A stretch of 64,000 nucleotides of DNA from Winogradskyella sp. KYW1333 (GCF_003335675.1 NZ_QPHL01000016.1:62001-126000); one strand, 5' to 3'. Positions 18,410 to 28,034 are shown, numbered from the stretch's first letter. Program-made: numbers and translations. Notes: generated from the letters alone by a model not told the origin.

Positions 18410-19180
18410 TTAAAACCCTTCAAACACTCCAAGTCCAAAAAGTGCAAAGTCGTATTTAACCGGATCTGTTGGATCTAATTTTCTAAGGGCGGTATCAAGT
18501 TCTAACAAAGCCTTAGCATCATTCTGCTTCCTTTTTAAAAGACCAAGTTTGCGAGCTACGTTTCCTGAATGTACGTCTAATGGACAACTAAGCTGCGATG
18601 GTTTTAAGGATTTCCATATACCAAAGTCTACACCATTGTTGTCATTTCTAACCATCCAACGTAAATACATGTTTATTCGTTTTGCAGCAGAATTTCTTAA
18701 AGGATCACTAACATGTTTTTCTGAGCGCTTTAAATGTTTTATTTCAAAGAATACATTTTTAAATTTATGAATACTTACTTGTAATGATTCTTCAGTACAA
18801 TACTTATTGAAAATTGATTCTAATCCACCATGAGTTTGGTAAATATGCCGGAGGCTTTTTATAAACTGTTTAAAATCTTCTGCGTTAAAAGTACGATGTA
18901 CAAATCCGTTAAGATTTTCTAGATCTGATGCTCGGTGGTTTATCACAAAGTCAAAAGGGGAGAAGTCCATTAATTTCGCCATTTTATTGGCATTTGTGAT
19001 TATGCTTTTACGATTTCCCCATGCAATGGTAGCGGTTAAAAAACCAATAATTTCAATATCCTCTTTTTTGGAAAATTTGTGAGGAATCTTGATAGGATCA
19101 CTATCTATAAATTTGGGATTATTATAGAGGCTAACTTTAGTATCTAAAAACTCCTTAAGTTCTGTTTTGTTAAGTTTCAA
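18410..19180 (-). CDS. TIGR02757/DUF2400 family protein
   Basis: A 256-residue conserved protein recognised by the DUF2400 pattern: FLTATIAWGNRKSI (about 47-60), LDVHSGNVARKLGLL (about 202-216) and the ending YDFALFGLGVFEG. Helical, cytoplasmic, no signal. The family is widespread in Bacteroidota and spirochaetes and has no proven biochemical role; a relation to helix-hairpin-helix DNA glycosylase-like folds has been suggested by its second half, but I would treat that as weak. Single gene with no operon partner visible. Confidence 0.85.
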   Translation of the reverse strand: MKLNKTELKEFLDTKVSLYNNPKFIDSDPIKIPHKFSKKEDIEIIGFLTATIAWGNRKSIITNANKMAKLMDFSPFDFVINHRASDLENLNGFVHRTFNAEDFKQFIKSLRHIYQTHGGLESIFNKYCTEESLQVSIHKFKNVFFEIKHLKRSEKHVSDPLRNSAAKRINMYLRWMVRNDNNGVDFGIWKSLKPSQLSCPLDVHSGNVARKLGLLKRKQNDAKALLELDTALRKLDPTDPVKYDFALFGLGVFEGF

Positions 19181-19221
19181 TAATAGGGTATTTTTTACAA
19201 AAGTAATGCTTCTTATACAGT

Positions 19222-19686
19222 TTAATACATTTCAAATATTAGGATCTTATCATTCACAATATAATTGTATAAACTTATGTCTATAATATTAAAAATGGTT
19301 TTTATGATACTTGGAAAATATATAAATGATCTTCGTACAGCCCCGTTAGATTTATAAATGGTTTTAGATTTTTTATTTAGTTTTATAGGTAACCACAAAG
19401 TGTTATTATTGGCTTCATACCTAGATGATTTTGGGTTAATACTATAACAGCCATCAGAAAAGAGAAGATCAATAGTAAACCTAGTATCATAGCATTTAAA
19501 TTTTATTTTTTTGTGAATTCACATAAGTAAAAGTCTAAATGCCCGCTAATAGTTATTTTTTCATTTTTGGTATTGGATTTTATTTTAATAGTGCAATCTT
19601 TAATTGAATTCTAAATTAAAATGCAAACAATGACCATAGTCATTTAATTTTTTATGTATTAATTGAAGATTCGAATTAGTTAAAAC
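19222..19686 (-). pseudogene. Decayed gene with two frameshifts, family unknown
   Basis: The 517-base gap downstream of ridA is not empty. Minus-strand translation gives three consecutive protein-like stretches in different frames. The first ends NLEFN then TAA, the second runs IKDCTIKIKS to LDFYLCEFTKK, and the third runs IKFKCYDTRFTIDL to the stop at 19222-19224. The switches fall near 19600-19608 (one extra base) and at a run of seven T on the plus strand (19506-19512), where restoring one base rejoins the frames. No start codon is visible at the 5' side. About 150 codons would be restored. I do not recognise the family. Confidence 0.45.
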
Positions 19687-19697
19687 CTAATATGCCT

Positions 19698-20078
19698 TTA
19701 TTGAATGGCGATCATACTAATTTCAACGTTAACGAACTTGGGTAAATTTGCAACCTCTACGGTTTCTCTTGCTGGCGCAGTTGCTTCATCAAAATATTTT
19801 CCATAGATAGCATTGACTCTAGAGAAATTATTCATATCACTAATAAAAATTGAAGTTTTCACAACGTTCTCAAAGGTCAGACCTGCTTCAACTAAAACAG
19901 CTTTCATATTTTCCATAACCTGAGTGGTTTCTGCCTCTATCGAATCTGTTACTAATTCCATAGTTTCTGGATCTAGAGCAATCTGTCCAGAGGTGTAAAG
20001 TGTATTTCCAGTTAAAATAGCCTGATTGTACGGTCCTATTGGAGCGGGAGCTTTTGAAGTATTAATTATTTTTTTCAT
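19698..20078 (-). CDS. ridA: RidA family enamine/imine deaminase
   Basis: Reactive intermediate deaminase A homologue of 126 residues, normally a homotrimer that hydrolyses 2-aminoacrylate and related enamines to keto acids and ammonia. The key arginine is R104 in PARETVEV, with IGPYNQA (14-20) and YTSGQIALDP (28-37) also conserved. Full length for the family. It lies 66 bases downstream of the LptD-like gene on the same strand, but the two functions are unrelated. Confidence 0.95.
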   Translation of the reverse strand: MKKIINTSKAPAPIGPYNQAILTGNTLYTSGQIALDPETMELVTDSIEAETTQVMENMKAVLVEAGLTFENVVKTSIFISDMNNFSRVNAIYGKYFDEATAPARETVEVANLPKFVNVEISMIAIQ

Positions 20079-20144
20079 CTTAAATAAATTAGGGTATGCA
20101 TGTTGGTGAATTAAATTTAGAAAAATACCTTTAAATCAATTAGG

Positions 20145-22949
20145 TTAGTTTCCTAAACGTTGATCTGGTTGACGTCTTTGATCGTATTTCAGGTCTTTTA
20201 ATAAGTTAGATTTTATTCCTATAAAAAAGTTCCAAGACGAACGATCACTAAAAGGCACCCAAGTAAAATTCATACGCCAACTCAATAAATCTCGTTCAAA
20301 ACGTAATTGAGTAAATGTAAAACCCTTATTGAGAAAATCGTAACCCGATGAAGCACCTATTGACCATCTTGGCGATAATTCTACATCACCAGAAAACATT
20401 AATGAATTTGAGGAAATCTGATTTTGCCTTCTGGTATTGGTGTAATTGAGGGCATATGACAATCTTAAGGACCAAGGCATTTTATAATTGTAGAAATCAT
20501 TGTTTTCTTCTTCGTCTTTATTATCTCTGTCTCTATCAGAAAGTCTTTTGTCGGCGAAGTCTTGTGTTTTTCCAAATAGACCATCAGTTCTACCACCAGA
20601 TCTTGCAGCCTCTCTTGATGAAGCACTATCTTCATCATCATCTCCACCTCCAAAACTTTCATTTGATAGGGAGTAACTAATATTCATATTAGCAGAAGTT
20701 AGTCTGAATAGACTGCCACCATTATCAATATTATAAGTGTTGATTTTATTATTGTTACTATCTAATGCATACGGATCTAATGTCATACCAAAGTTTATAT
20801 TCATCTTTTTATTTAGAATCTGCGTACCACCAGTAACTCTAACAGGGCTCCAGTTTAAAGAGTCAGCAGCCAAATCATAAGATGTTCCAAAATTTAGGTT
20901 ATTAAGTAAAAAGACCTTTTTAGCTTCTGTTTTAGTGGAATCCTTATCCCGTATTTTAGCTTCAAAATTGTTTCCTATAGATATACCTAAACTACTGGAG
21001 TAATTATTACTTGGTCTTCCAAAAAGTGAATTCTCAAATTTAGTATATTCCTCAGTTGTAGTACCATCTGCATCAATCACCTCATAGGTTTCATAATATT
21101 GATTGAATGCAGGTGTTATACTGTAAGAAAGCGAGGGACGAACAACATGCCTTATAGCTCGAATCTTAGGGTCTTTCCCTTCTTTATCAAAATTATACAT
21201 TCCATAAAGGGTTGTCCCTAAACTAGTGCTGAAATTATAAGTTAAAAACCTGTCAAAACCATTTATATCTGTTGTAACGACTTCATCGAGGCTTGCATCA
21301 TAAAAGCGTCTAATGGTTTTTAAGGTCCAGGTTTCCTCAAGATTTGTACTCGCACTCACGCTGAAATGATTAAAAACTTTAAAATTGGTTGTAAGAGGTA
21401 TGGTATGTTTCATTCCTGCAATAGCATCATCAAACATTTCACTTTTACCAAACAAGGAATCAGTAGTATTGATACGATATTCACCTCTAGTATTTACCTG
21501 GAAGTTTATATTTTGAATAATACCCTTTTTGGCGCCAGATTTAGGGGCAAAAGGAAAAACTCTACTCATAGAAGCCTGTACCGTTGGTAAAGTTAAATTA
21601 ATTGACTCTGTATTTGTATTTTGAGAATGCGTGGCTGTTACATTTAAGTTTACTTGTGGTTCCCCTTTAAAAGTTTTAGAATAAGAAACTGAAGATGCAA
21701 GTGTATTATTTAAAAAATTAGATTGATTTAGCTGATTTATGGATCGCTGGTAATACTGAGAACTACCCAAATTCACAGAAGCTGAAAAGCGAGAATTTGG
21801 ATTAGCTTTTGCATCTTGATTGTGCGACCACCTAAAATTATAAATAGTGCTTTGGGCAAAGTCTGGGAAGCCACGCTCACTATTCAATAAATTCTCGTAT
21901 CTAAAACTAATGTTTCCTCTAAACTTATACCTAACGGCGTAATTGTTGTCTACTCTGAACCCATAACTTCCGTTTGTGTAATAATCTCCTAATATAGCAA
22001 GATCTAAGTAGTCGCTAATAGCAAAATAATAACCTCCATTTTGTAAAAAATACCCTCTGTCATTACCAGTATCTTCACCAAAGGATGGGAATATTATACC
22101 TGAGGTTTGTTTTTTAGACATAGGAAAGTACGCAAAAGGTATGGCTATAGGTGTCGGCACATCATATATGTACATTTGGCTTAATCCCGTAACAATTTTC
22201 TTGTTGGGAACAATTTTGGCCCTATTCATCAAAATGTAATACTCTGGGTCATCTAGATCTTCTGACGTAGTAAACTTGCCTCTTCCAATAAAATAGACTG
22301 AATCATTTTCGCGTTTTGTCCGCTCTGCTATCACAGTACCACCACTTTGTTCGGTAACAGAATTAAAGATTAAAGCTCTTCTAGTATCCGTGTTAAAAAT
22401 AATTGAATCTGGTTCAATGACATTAGCACCTTGGGTAAAAACAGGTTTTTGTGAGTAACCAGTAGAATCCTTTAAACGGCCAGCATAGACCAAGTTCTTA
22501 CTGTAATCAATTTCAATTACACCAGCCTTAATCTCCATGTCCTCATATTGAACCAAAGCTTCATTAAACAAATAGATTTTTTGCTTTTTTTGGTTTACAG
22601 CTACGTAATCACTTGCTTTATAGGTTACTACATCCTTAAGAAATTCATCTTGTTTTATAGAATCTTGCTCAGTAGTATCAATTTCTATGGTTTTTACTGG
22701 TCTGTTAATAATTGAATCTGCTCTAATTGGCATACGGTCGTCTAATTCCCGGGCAGGAATTTCTTTACTCTTTTTAGGTAATTCTTGCGCAAAGCTCAAA
22801 GTGTTGATAAACACTGTAAAACTCAGACTAAAAAGTATGTGTAGGCTGTTTGTACGCAATCCTTTTAAATGTATTTTTGTAAAAGTATGGCTCGGTTTTT
22901 GAAACGCCAAAAGTACAGATATTTTTTTGTGATTAATTATTAAAATCAC
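20145..22949 (-). CDS. LptD-like LPS-assembly outer-membrane protein
   Basis: Large outer-membrane protein (934 residues as called) of the Bacteroidota LptD/OstA type, which inserts lipopolysaccharide into the outer leaflet. An N-terminal OstA-like beta-jellyroll region (about 105-235, with VNQKKQKIYLFNEA and YSKNLVYAGRL) precedes a long beta-barrel region of alternating hydrophobic strands that ends in aromatic-rich segments. The signal sequence probably lies at residues 33-54 (LHILFSLSFTVF, ending SFAQ), so the true start could be internal to the called N-terminus. It is divergent from the amidase gene with a 69-base gap. The acidic low-complexity segment at about 760-800 (DDDEDS, NKDEEEN) is probably an extracellular loop. 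Confidence 0.85.
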   Translation of the reverse strand: MILIINHKKISVLLAFQKPSHTFTKIHLKGLRTNSLHILFSLSFTVFINTLSFAQELPKKSKEIPARELDDRMPIRADSIINRPVKTIEIDTTEQDSIKQDEFLKDVVTYKASDYVAVNQKKQKIYLFNEALVQYEDMEIKAGVIEIDYSKNLVYAGRLKDSTGYSQKPVFTQGANVIEPDSIIFNTDTRRALIFNSVTEQSGGTVIAERTKRENDSVYFIGRGKFTTSEDLDDPEYYILMNRAKIVPNKKIVTGLSQMYIYDVPTPIAIPFAYFPMSKKQTSGIIFPSFGEDTGNDRGYFLQNGGYYFAISDYLDLAILGDYYTNGSYGFRVDNNYAVRYKFRGNISFRYENLLNSERGFPDFAQSTIYNFRWSHNQDAKANPNSRFSASVNLGSSQYYQRSINQLNQSNFLNNTLASSVSYSKTFKGEPQVNLNVTATHSQNTNTESINLTLPTVQASMSRVFPFAPKSGAKKGIIQNINFQVNTRGEYRINTTDSLFGKSEMFDDAIAGMKHTIPLTTNFKVFNHFSVSASTNLEETWTLKTIRRFYDASLDEVVTTDINGFDRFLTYNFSTSLGTTLYGMYNFDKEGKDPKIRAIRHVVRPSLSYSITPAFNQYYETYEVIDADGTTTEEYTKFENSLFGRPSNNYSSSLGISIGNNFEAKIRDKDSTKTEAKKVFLLNNLNFGTSYDLAADSLNWSPVRVTGGTQILNKKMNINFGMTLDPYALDSNNNKINTYNIDNGGSLFRLTSANMNISYSLSNESFGGGDDDEDSASSREAARSGGRTDGLFGKTQDFADKRLSDRDRDNKDEEENNDFYNYKMPWSLRLSYALNYTNTRRQNQISSNSLMFSGDVELSPRWSIGASSGYDFLNKGFTFTQLRFERDLLSWRMNFTWVPFSDRSSWNFFIGIKSNLLKDLKYDQRRQPDQRLGN

Positions 22950-23018
22950 AAAGTTTAAAAATGTTTGTTAGCCAATAATAATGGGTAATAACTGAGTTTT
23001 TAAATCGTTAGATTAAAT

Positions 23019-24134
23019 ATGCAAACGAAACGTCCCTATATAATAGTATTTCTTGCTTTTACATTTATCACTTATTTAACATCGCTTAATTCGGTATATG
23101 CTCAAGATGATATGTTTGTGGTGGTTATTGATGCAGGCCATGGTGGTGACGATCCTGGTAATTTGGGTAATGGCCATAAAGAAAAGCATATTGCACTAAA
23201 AATTGCATTAGAAGTTGGTAAAGCACTTGAGTCAAATGAAGATATCAAAGTAATTTATACAAGGAAAAAGGATGTGTTCATTGAATTGCACGAAAGGGCT
23301 AACATTGCTAATAGGGCAGATGCTGATCTTTTTGTCTCTATACACTGTAATGCTCATAGTTCACAAGCTTACGGTACTGAAACTTTTGTTCTTGGAGAAA
23401 AGAATACAGGTAGAAATTTCGAAGTTGCAAAACGTGAGAACGAGGTGATTTTTCTTGAAGAAAATTATGAAGAAAATTATGCGGGATTTGATCCTAGTTC
23501 ACCAGAATCTACAATTGCAATCGGTATTGAGCAGGAAGTTTATGTTGAGCAGAGTATTGTTCTGGCTCGAAAAATTGAGGATAATTTCATTGGTAAGGCT
23601 AAACGTAAAAGTAGAGGTCTAAAGCAGGCAAGTTTACTTGTAATAAGAAATACATATATGCCAAGTGTTTTGGTAGAAGTTGGGTTTTTAACAAATAAAC
23701 GTGAAGGCGCTTATTTAAATACTAAAAAAGGGCAGTCTTCAATGGCAAAGGCTATCAAAAATGCTATAATAGCATACAAGAAAGAATTAGACCAGAATAT
23801 AAGCACAAATATTGCAGGATTGAATGAGGATATTTCAAATGAATATGAGGATTTACCTCAAGTTTACAGTGGTGTAACGTTTAAGGTGCAAATTGCGGCA
23901 AGCTCTAAAAACCTTGCTCCTAAATCCTACAATTTTAATGGACTATCAGATATTACTAAGGATAAGGTTGGTAATCTTTATAAATATTATTATGGTGATA
24001 CTTCAGATTACAGTAAAGTAAAACAATTATTGCAAGAAGCTAAAACTAAAGGCTATACATCTAGCTTTGTGGTTGCTTATAAAAATGGGGAAAGGATTGA
24101 TGTTTCTGATGTGTTGAAATCATCAACAAATTAG
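23019..24134 (+). CDS. N-acetylmuramoyl-L-alanine amidase (Amidase_3)
   Basis: Periplasmic peptidoglycan amidase that cleaves the bond between N-acetylmuramic acid and the stem peptide, 371 residues. Signal peptide about 1-28 (ends SVYAQ). The zinc ligands are H41 (DAGHGG), E55 and the histidine in SIHCNAH; the catalytic glutamate is in VLVEVGFLTN. The C-terminal about 90 residues (VTFKVQIAASSK onward) resemble a SPOR domain, which binds denuded glycan at division sites. The next gene, an MCE protein, follows 54 bases later, so both envelope genes may be cotranscribed. Confidence 0.92.
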   Translation: MQTKRPYIIVFLAFTFITYLTSLNSVYAQDDMFVVVIDAGHGGDDPGNLGNGHKEKHIALKIALEVGKALESNEDIKVIYTRKKDVFIELHERANIANRADADLFVSIHCNAHSSQAYGTETFVLGEKNTGRNFEVAKRENEVIFLEENYEENYAGFDPSSPESTIAIGIEQEVYVEQSIVLARKIEDNFIGKAKRKSRGLKQASLLVIRNTYMPSVLVEVGFLTNKREGAYLNTKKGQSSMAKAIKNAIIAYKKELDQNISTNIAGLNEDISNEYEDLPQVYSGVTFKVQIAASSKNLAPKSYNFNGLSDITKDKVGNLYKYYYGDTSDYSKVKQLLQEAKTKGYTSSFVVAYKNGERIDVSDVLKSSTN

Positions 24135-24168
24135 AAACATTATTAATAAAAATATTCCTAATTTTGTT

Positions 24169-24176
24169 TACATTCA
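24169..24176 (+). promoter_or_regulatory. Candidate -7 element before the MCE gene
   Basis: TAATTTTG matches the Bacteroidota -7 consensus TAnnTTTG and lies 12 bases before the TTG start at 24189. No -33 TTG at standard spacing is seen, and in AT-rich DNA such matches are common. Confidence 0.25.
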
Positions 24177-24188
24177 AATTAAAACCAA

Positions 24189-25130
24189 TTGAAGATCTCA
24201 AGAGAAATTAAAACCGCTATTCTCGTACTTTCTGGAATAGCACTTTTTATATATCTATTTTCATATTTAAAAGGTGAAGACCTTTTCACGACAACAAACA
24301 CCTATTATACAGAGTTTGATTATAACGCTCTAAGTATGTCGTCACCAGTCACCATTCGTGGTAATAAAGTTGGTAAAATAGAAGATATCAGTTATGAGTT
24401 TAAAACTGGAAAGACAAGAGTTGAATTTTCGGTAAGTCCTAAACTTAAGTTTTCTAAAAATAGTACTATTAGGCTTTATGAAACAGGTTTGATGGGTGGT
24501 AATGCCCTCGCTATTATTAGGGCTAATGATAATGACTTGGCAAAATCTGGTGATTTTATACCTTCAGATGTTCAGCCTGGGTTAATTACAACTTTAAAAA
24601 ACAATTTTTCTGGTATTAGTACTGATTTAGATAGCGCAATTCGGTCGGCAGATACCTTAATGACTAGTATTAACGCTATGGTAATCGACGAAAGTGCGGG
24701 AAGCCTAAAAAATACAATTGCAGAATTAAATGAAACTCTAAAGTCATTTAAGGATCTGTCAAATTCAATACAAGGTGTTATAGCGACCAATGATGAAAAG
24801 ATTTCTTCTGTGCTAGATAATTTTGACAAGACGAGTAAAGATTTAAGTGAACTTTCAAATGAGATTAAAGAGGCGGGATTGTCACAAACTATTGAAAATT
24901 TAAACAAGACTTTGGTTAGTGTACAGAATATGCTTCAAACCATTGACAATAATGAGGGCACAATTGGTAAGTTATTAAATGACGATTCTTTATATAATAA
25001 TTTAGAAGCCGCTTCAAAAGAAATGGAGTTGCTATTATTAGATATTAAACTTCATCCTGCAAGATACAGACGTATCTTATCAAAAAAGGAGATACCATAC
25101 CAATCACCAACAGAAGATCAAAAGAACTAG
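24189..25130 (+). CDS. MCE/MlaD family lipid-transport protein
   Basis: Inner-membrane anchored MCE-domain protein of 313 residues, similar to MlaD, which binds lipid between the two membranes. One helix (about 8-26) is followed by the MCE domain (TEFDYNALSMSSPVTIRG at about 38-55, then VGKIEDI) and a long helical C-terminal region (about 130-290) with repeated ISTDLDSA/DKTSKDLSEL-like heptads. The start codon is TTG: it gives a conventional N-terminus (KISREIKTAIL) and there is no nearby ATG. Permease and ATPase partners (MlaE, MlaF) are not in the window. Confidence 0.88.
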   Translation: MKISREIKTAILVLSGIALFIYLFSYLKGEDLFTTTNTYYTEFDYNALSMSSPVTIRGNKVGKIEDISYEFKTGKTRVEFSVSPKLKFSKNSTIRLYETGLMGGNALAIIRANDNDLAKSGDFIPSDVQPGLITTLKNNFSGISTDLDSAIRSADTLMTSINAMVIDESAGSLKNTIAELNETLKSFKDLSNSIQGVIATNDEKISSVLDNFDKTSKDLSELSNEIKEAGLSQTIENLNKTLVSVQNMLQTIDNNEGTIGKLLNDDSLYNNLEAASKEMELLLLDIKLHPARYRRILSKKEIPYQSPTEDQKN

Positions 25131-25144
25131 ACCTAAATTTCAAT

Positions 25145-26458
25145 ATGGAATACATACCTAATATCCTTTTTGCAATTATTTTAGTTTTGGGCGTTGGTTA
25201 TTTTACCAGAAACGTAAAGAAACTTATCCGCAATATTAAACTTGGCAGAAACGTAGATGCCAGTGATAATAAATCTCAGCGCTGGAAAAATGTGATAATG
25301 ATAGCGCTTGGGCAAAGTAAAATGGTAAAACGGCCTATAGCAGGTATCATGCATGTTATCGTGTATATAGGATTTGTAATAATCAATATAGAAGTATTTG
25401 AAATTATTATTGATGGCTTGTTAGGCACACACCGCATTGGTTTAAAGCTATTACCAGAATCTATTTATGGATTTTTAATTGGTGCTTTTGAGGTTTTGGC
25501 CGTTTTGGTATTGCTTGCTGTAGTTGTTTTTTGGCTTAGAAGAAATGTTGTAAAGCTAAAACGATTCTTAAGCTCTGAGATGAAAGGTTGGCCTAAAAAT
25601 GATGGTAATATTATTCTTTATTTCGAAGTTGTATTGATGTGTCTGTTCCTGCTAATGAATGCCACGGATACCTCATTTCAAGAATTAGGTTCTGGAAATA
25701 TTATTTCACAATTTATAGCGCCTTGGTTTGAAGGAATGTCTGAATTTTCCTTACATCTAATTGAACGTAGTGCATGGTGGCTTCATATAGTTGGTATATT
25801 AGTTTTTCTAAATTACCTCTATTTTTCCAAGCATCTACATATATTGTTGGCCTTTCCGAACACATATTTTGGTAGCGTTGAGGTTAAAGGCAAATTCAAC
25901 AATTTAGAAGCTGTTACAAATGAAGTAAAGCTTATGATGGATCCTAATGCTGATCCATTTGCGGCACCAGCCGAAGGTGAAGGAGATGAGATGCCTGCTA
26001 AATTTGGTGCTAGTGATGTAATGGATTTAAACCAAATACAGCTGTTGAATGCTTATACCTGTACAGAGTGCGGACGTTGTACATCTGCTTGCCCCGCCAA
26101 TCTAACCGGCAAAAAATTATCGCCTCGTAAAATAATGATGGATACTAGAGATCGTTTAGAGGAGGTTGGTAAAAATATTGATGCCAATAGTGGCGAGTTT
26201 AAGGATGATGGTAAACAACTTTTAGGAGATTATATTAGTAATGAGGAGTTATGGGCATGCACAACATGTAATGCATGTGTTGAGGAGTGTCCCGTAAGTA
26301 TAAATCCATTATCCATTATTTTGGAAATGAGGAGGTATTTGGTCATGGAGCAAAGTGATGCACCAATGGAATTAAATAATATGATGACTAACATCGAAAA
26401 TAATGGTGCTCCTTGGCCATACAACCAAATGGACCGTTTAAATTGGAAAGATGAGTAG
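25145..26458 (+). CDS. Membrane-bound 4Fe-4S protein (HdrC/GlpC-like electron carrier)
   Basis: A 437-residue protein with about five hydrophobic helices in the N-terminal 250 residues and two 4Fe-4S clusters after them. Cluster 1 ligands are C306, C309, C312 and C316; cluster 2 ligands are C372, C375, C378 and C382, each CxxCxxCxxxCP. This is the membrane/electron-transfer partner of a CCG-domain subunit, here encoded just downstream. Together they resemble heterodisulfide-reductase-like or anaerobic dehydrogenase modules, but the substrate is unknown. Begins 14 bases after the MCE stop. The last eight bases overlap the small gene at 26451. Confidence 0.88.
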   Translation: MEYIPNILFAIILVLGVGYFTRNVKKLIRNIKLGRNVDASDNKSQRWKNVIMIALGQSKMVKRPIAGIMHVIVYIGFVIINIEVFEIIIDGLLGTHRIGLKLLPESIYGFLIGAFEVLAVLVLLAVVVFWLRRNVVKLKRFLSSEMKGWPKNDGNIILYFEVVLMCLFLLMNATDTSFQELGSGNIISQFIAPWFEGMSEFSLHLIERSAWWLHIVGILVFLNYLYFSKHLHILLAFPNTYFGSVEVKGKFNNLEAVTNEVKLMMDPNADPFAAPAEGEGDEMPAKFGASDVMDLNQIQLLNAYTCTECGRCTSACPANLTGKKLSPRKIMMDTRDRLEEVGKNIDANSGEFKDDGKQLLGDYISNEELWACTTCNACVEECPVSINPLSIILEMRRYLVMEQSDAPMELNNMMTNIENNGAPWPYNQMDRLNWKDE

Positions 26459-26633
26459 GAAACAGATAGTCATTGGTATTGGTGTACTTTTGATTATTTC
26501 AGGTATTTCAGTAATGATACTATCTGATAGCGATAATAGTTATAATCATTTGATTGGTGGTGGATTAATCGGTGGTGGTATTGGACTGTTGCGAGCTGAT
26601 TTTAGAAAAAATGAAATTAGAAACAATGAGTGA
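26451..26633 (+). CDS. Small two-helix membrane protein inside Fe-S operon
   Basis: A 60-residue protein with two hydrophobic helices (about 5-24 and 33-47) around a polar turn with Asp and Ser, and a glycine-rich second helix (GGGLIGGGIGLL). Its start overlaps the Fe-S gene by eight bases and its end overlaps the CCG gene by eight bases, so all three appear translationally coupled. This spacing, and a start and stop that fit exactly between two real genes, argue that it is real. No known family; it may be an assembly or anchoring factor of the Fe-S pair. Confidence 0.65.
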   Translation: MSRKQIVIGIGVLLIISGISVMILSDSDNSYNHLIGGGLIGGGIGLLRADFRKNEIRNNE

Positions 26634-27408
26634 TCAATTAGAAGTGCCTACGATGGCAGAATTTATGGCAGCGGGTAAAGAACCTGAGATATTGTACTGG
26701 GTAGGATCTGCCGGAAGTTATGATGATAGGGCAAAAAAAATAACGAAGGCTTTTGTTAGAATTCTAAATAGAGCAAATGTAGATTTTGCTGTATTGGGTA
26801 GTGAAGAGAGTAACACTGGTGATGTAGCTAAACGCGCAGGAAATGAGTTTTTGTTTCAGATGCAGGCTATGATGAACATCGAAGTATTAAATGGATATGG
26901 TATTAAACGCATTGTAACGTGTGATCCACATTCCTTTAATTGCATTAAGAATGAGTATCCTGGACTTGGTGGAAATTTTGATGTTGTACACCATACACAG
27001 TATATAAAAGAATTAATATCAGAAGGTCGGCTAAACCTTGAGGGTAATACTTATAAGGGCAAGCGTATCACTTTCCACGATCCTTGCTATTTAGGGCGTG
27101 CCAATAACGAGTATGATGCACCACGAGACGTTTTAAGAAAAACTAATGCGAATTTAATAGAGATGAAGCGTCATAAAGCAACTGCATTATGTTGCGGAGC
27201 AGGAGGTGCTCAAATGTTTAAGGAGCCAGAAAAAGGTAATATGGACATTAATATCCTTAGAACTCAGGATGCCTTAGAAACTAAACCAGATATTATTGCA
27301 ACAGGTTGTCCTTATTGTAATACCATGATGACAGATGGTGTAAAATTCAATGAAAAGGAAGATAAAATATCTGTAATGGATATTGCAGAATTAATTGCTA
27401 ACACATAG
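26626..27408 (+). CDS. CCG-domain (heterodisulfide reductase B-like) Fe-S protein
   Basis: A 260-residue protein with two cysteine-rich CCG-type units that bind a noncubane-like cluster in heterodisulfide reductase subunits. Visible cysteines are in CDPHSFNC, HDPCYLGR, CCGAGG (C189-C190) and CPYC. The frame is open from 26572, but the ATG at 26626 (MSDQLEVPTMAEFMA) is preferred, because it follows the same eight-base overlap arrangement as the preceding junction. It pairs with the membrane Fe-S protein encoded just upstream as the catalytic or electron-accepting subunit. Substrate unknown. Confidence 0.88.
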   Translation: MSDQLEVPTMAEFMAAGKEPEILYWVGSAGSYDDRAKKITKAFVRILNRANVDFAVLGSEESNTGDVAKRAGNEFLFQMQAMMNIEVLNGYGIKRIVTCDPHSFNCIKNEYPGLGGNFDVVHHTQYIKELISEGRLNLEGNTYKGKRITFHDPCYLGRANNEYDAPRDVLRKTNANLIEMKRHKATALCCGAGGAQMFKEPEKGNMDINILRTQDALETKPDIIATGCPYCNTMMTDGVKFNEKEDKISVMDIAELIANT

Positions 27409-27479
27409 CTTAAAATATAAGTGATTACTAAAAGTGAAGAACTTTAAGATATACTTTAATCCTTTAAAGAATTAAAATA

Positions 27480-27965
27480 ATGCTAGTAGATTTCGATGTT
27501 TTACCAGACGAATCTAGAGTTTGGATTTATCAAGCAAACCGAAGTTTTTCTGATGTTGAAATTAAGGAACTTAAAAGTGAATTGGATGTTTTTATTGAAA
27601 ACTGGACAGCTCACGGTAAGGACCTTGAATCTGGCTATAAAATTGTTTATAAGAGATTTATAGTTATTGCCTTAAATCAAAACTTGAATAACGCAACAGG
27701 TTGCTCTATTGATGCTTCTGTACACTTTATTCAGGATTTAGAGCAAAAATATAACGTAGATTTAATGGATAAAATGAATGTATCTTATAAACAAGGTGAG
27801 TTTATTGCTTATAAACCATTGTTGGACTTTAAAAAAATGGCGAAAGACAGAGCGATAAGTAAAGGTACCATTGTGTTTAACAATTTGGTTAATAACATTG
27901 CCGAGTTTAAAGATAATTGGGAAGTACCAGCTAGTGAAAGCTGGCATAGTCGTTTTTTAAAATAA
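27480..27965 (+). CDS. Conserved protein of unknown function
   Basis: A soluble 161-residue protein of a family common in Bacteroidota and often labelled ABC transporter ATPase in databases. I see no Walker A, Walker B or signature motif, so that name looks wrong. Conserved-looking parts are SRVWIYQANR (about 13-22), NNATGCSIDASVHFIQ (about 64-79) and the C-terminal WEVPASESWHSRF. The cysteine in GCSIDASVHF is a candidate active residue. It follows the CCG gene by 71 bases on the same strand. Function unknown. Confidence 0.75.
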   Translation: MLVDFDVLPDESRVWIYQANRSFSDVEIKELKSELDVFIENWTAHGKDLESGYKIVYKRFIVIALNQNLNNATGCSIDASVHFIQDLEQKYNVDLMDKMNVSYKQGEFIAYKPLLDFKKMAKDRAISKGTIVFNNLVNNIAEFKDNWEVPASESWHSRFLK

Positions 27966-28034
27966 AACTTTAACATATGTTTTATTATTCATTTTTAATA
28001 TTGAATTTTACAATTCTTTAATCGCAATAAAATA

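Noticed and set aside
27480-27965. Annotation as ABC transporter ATPase
   Set aside because: No Walker A, Walker B or signature motif in 161 residues; the name appears to be inherited in databases.
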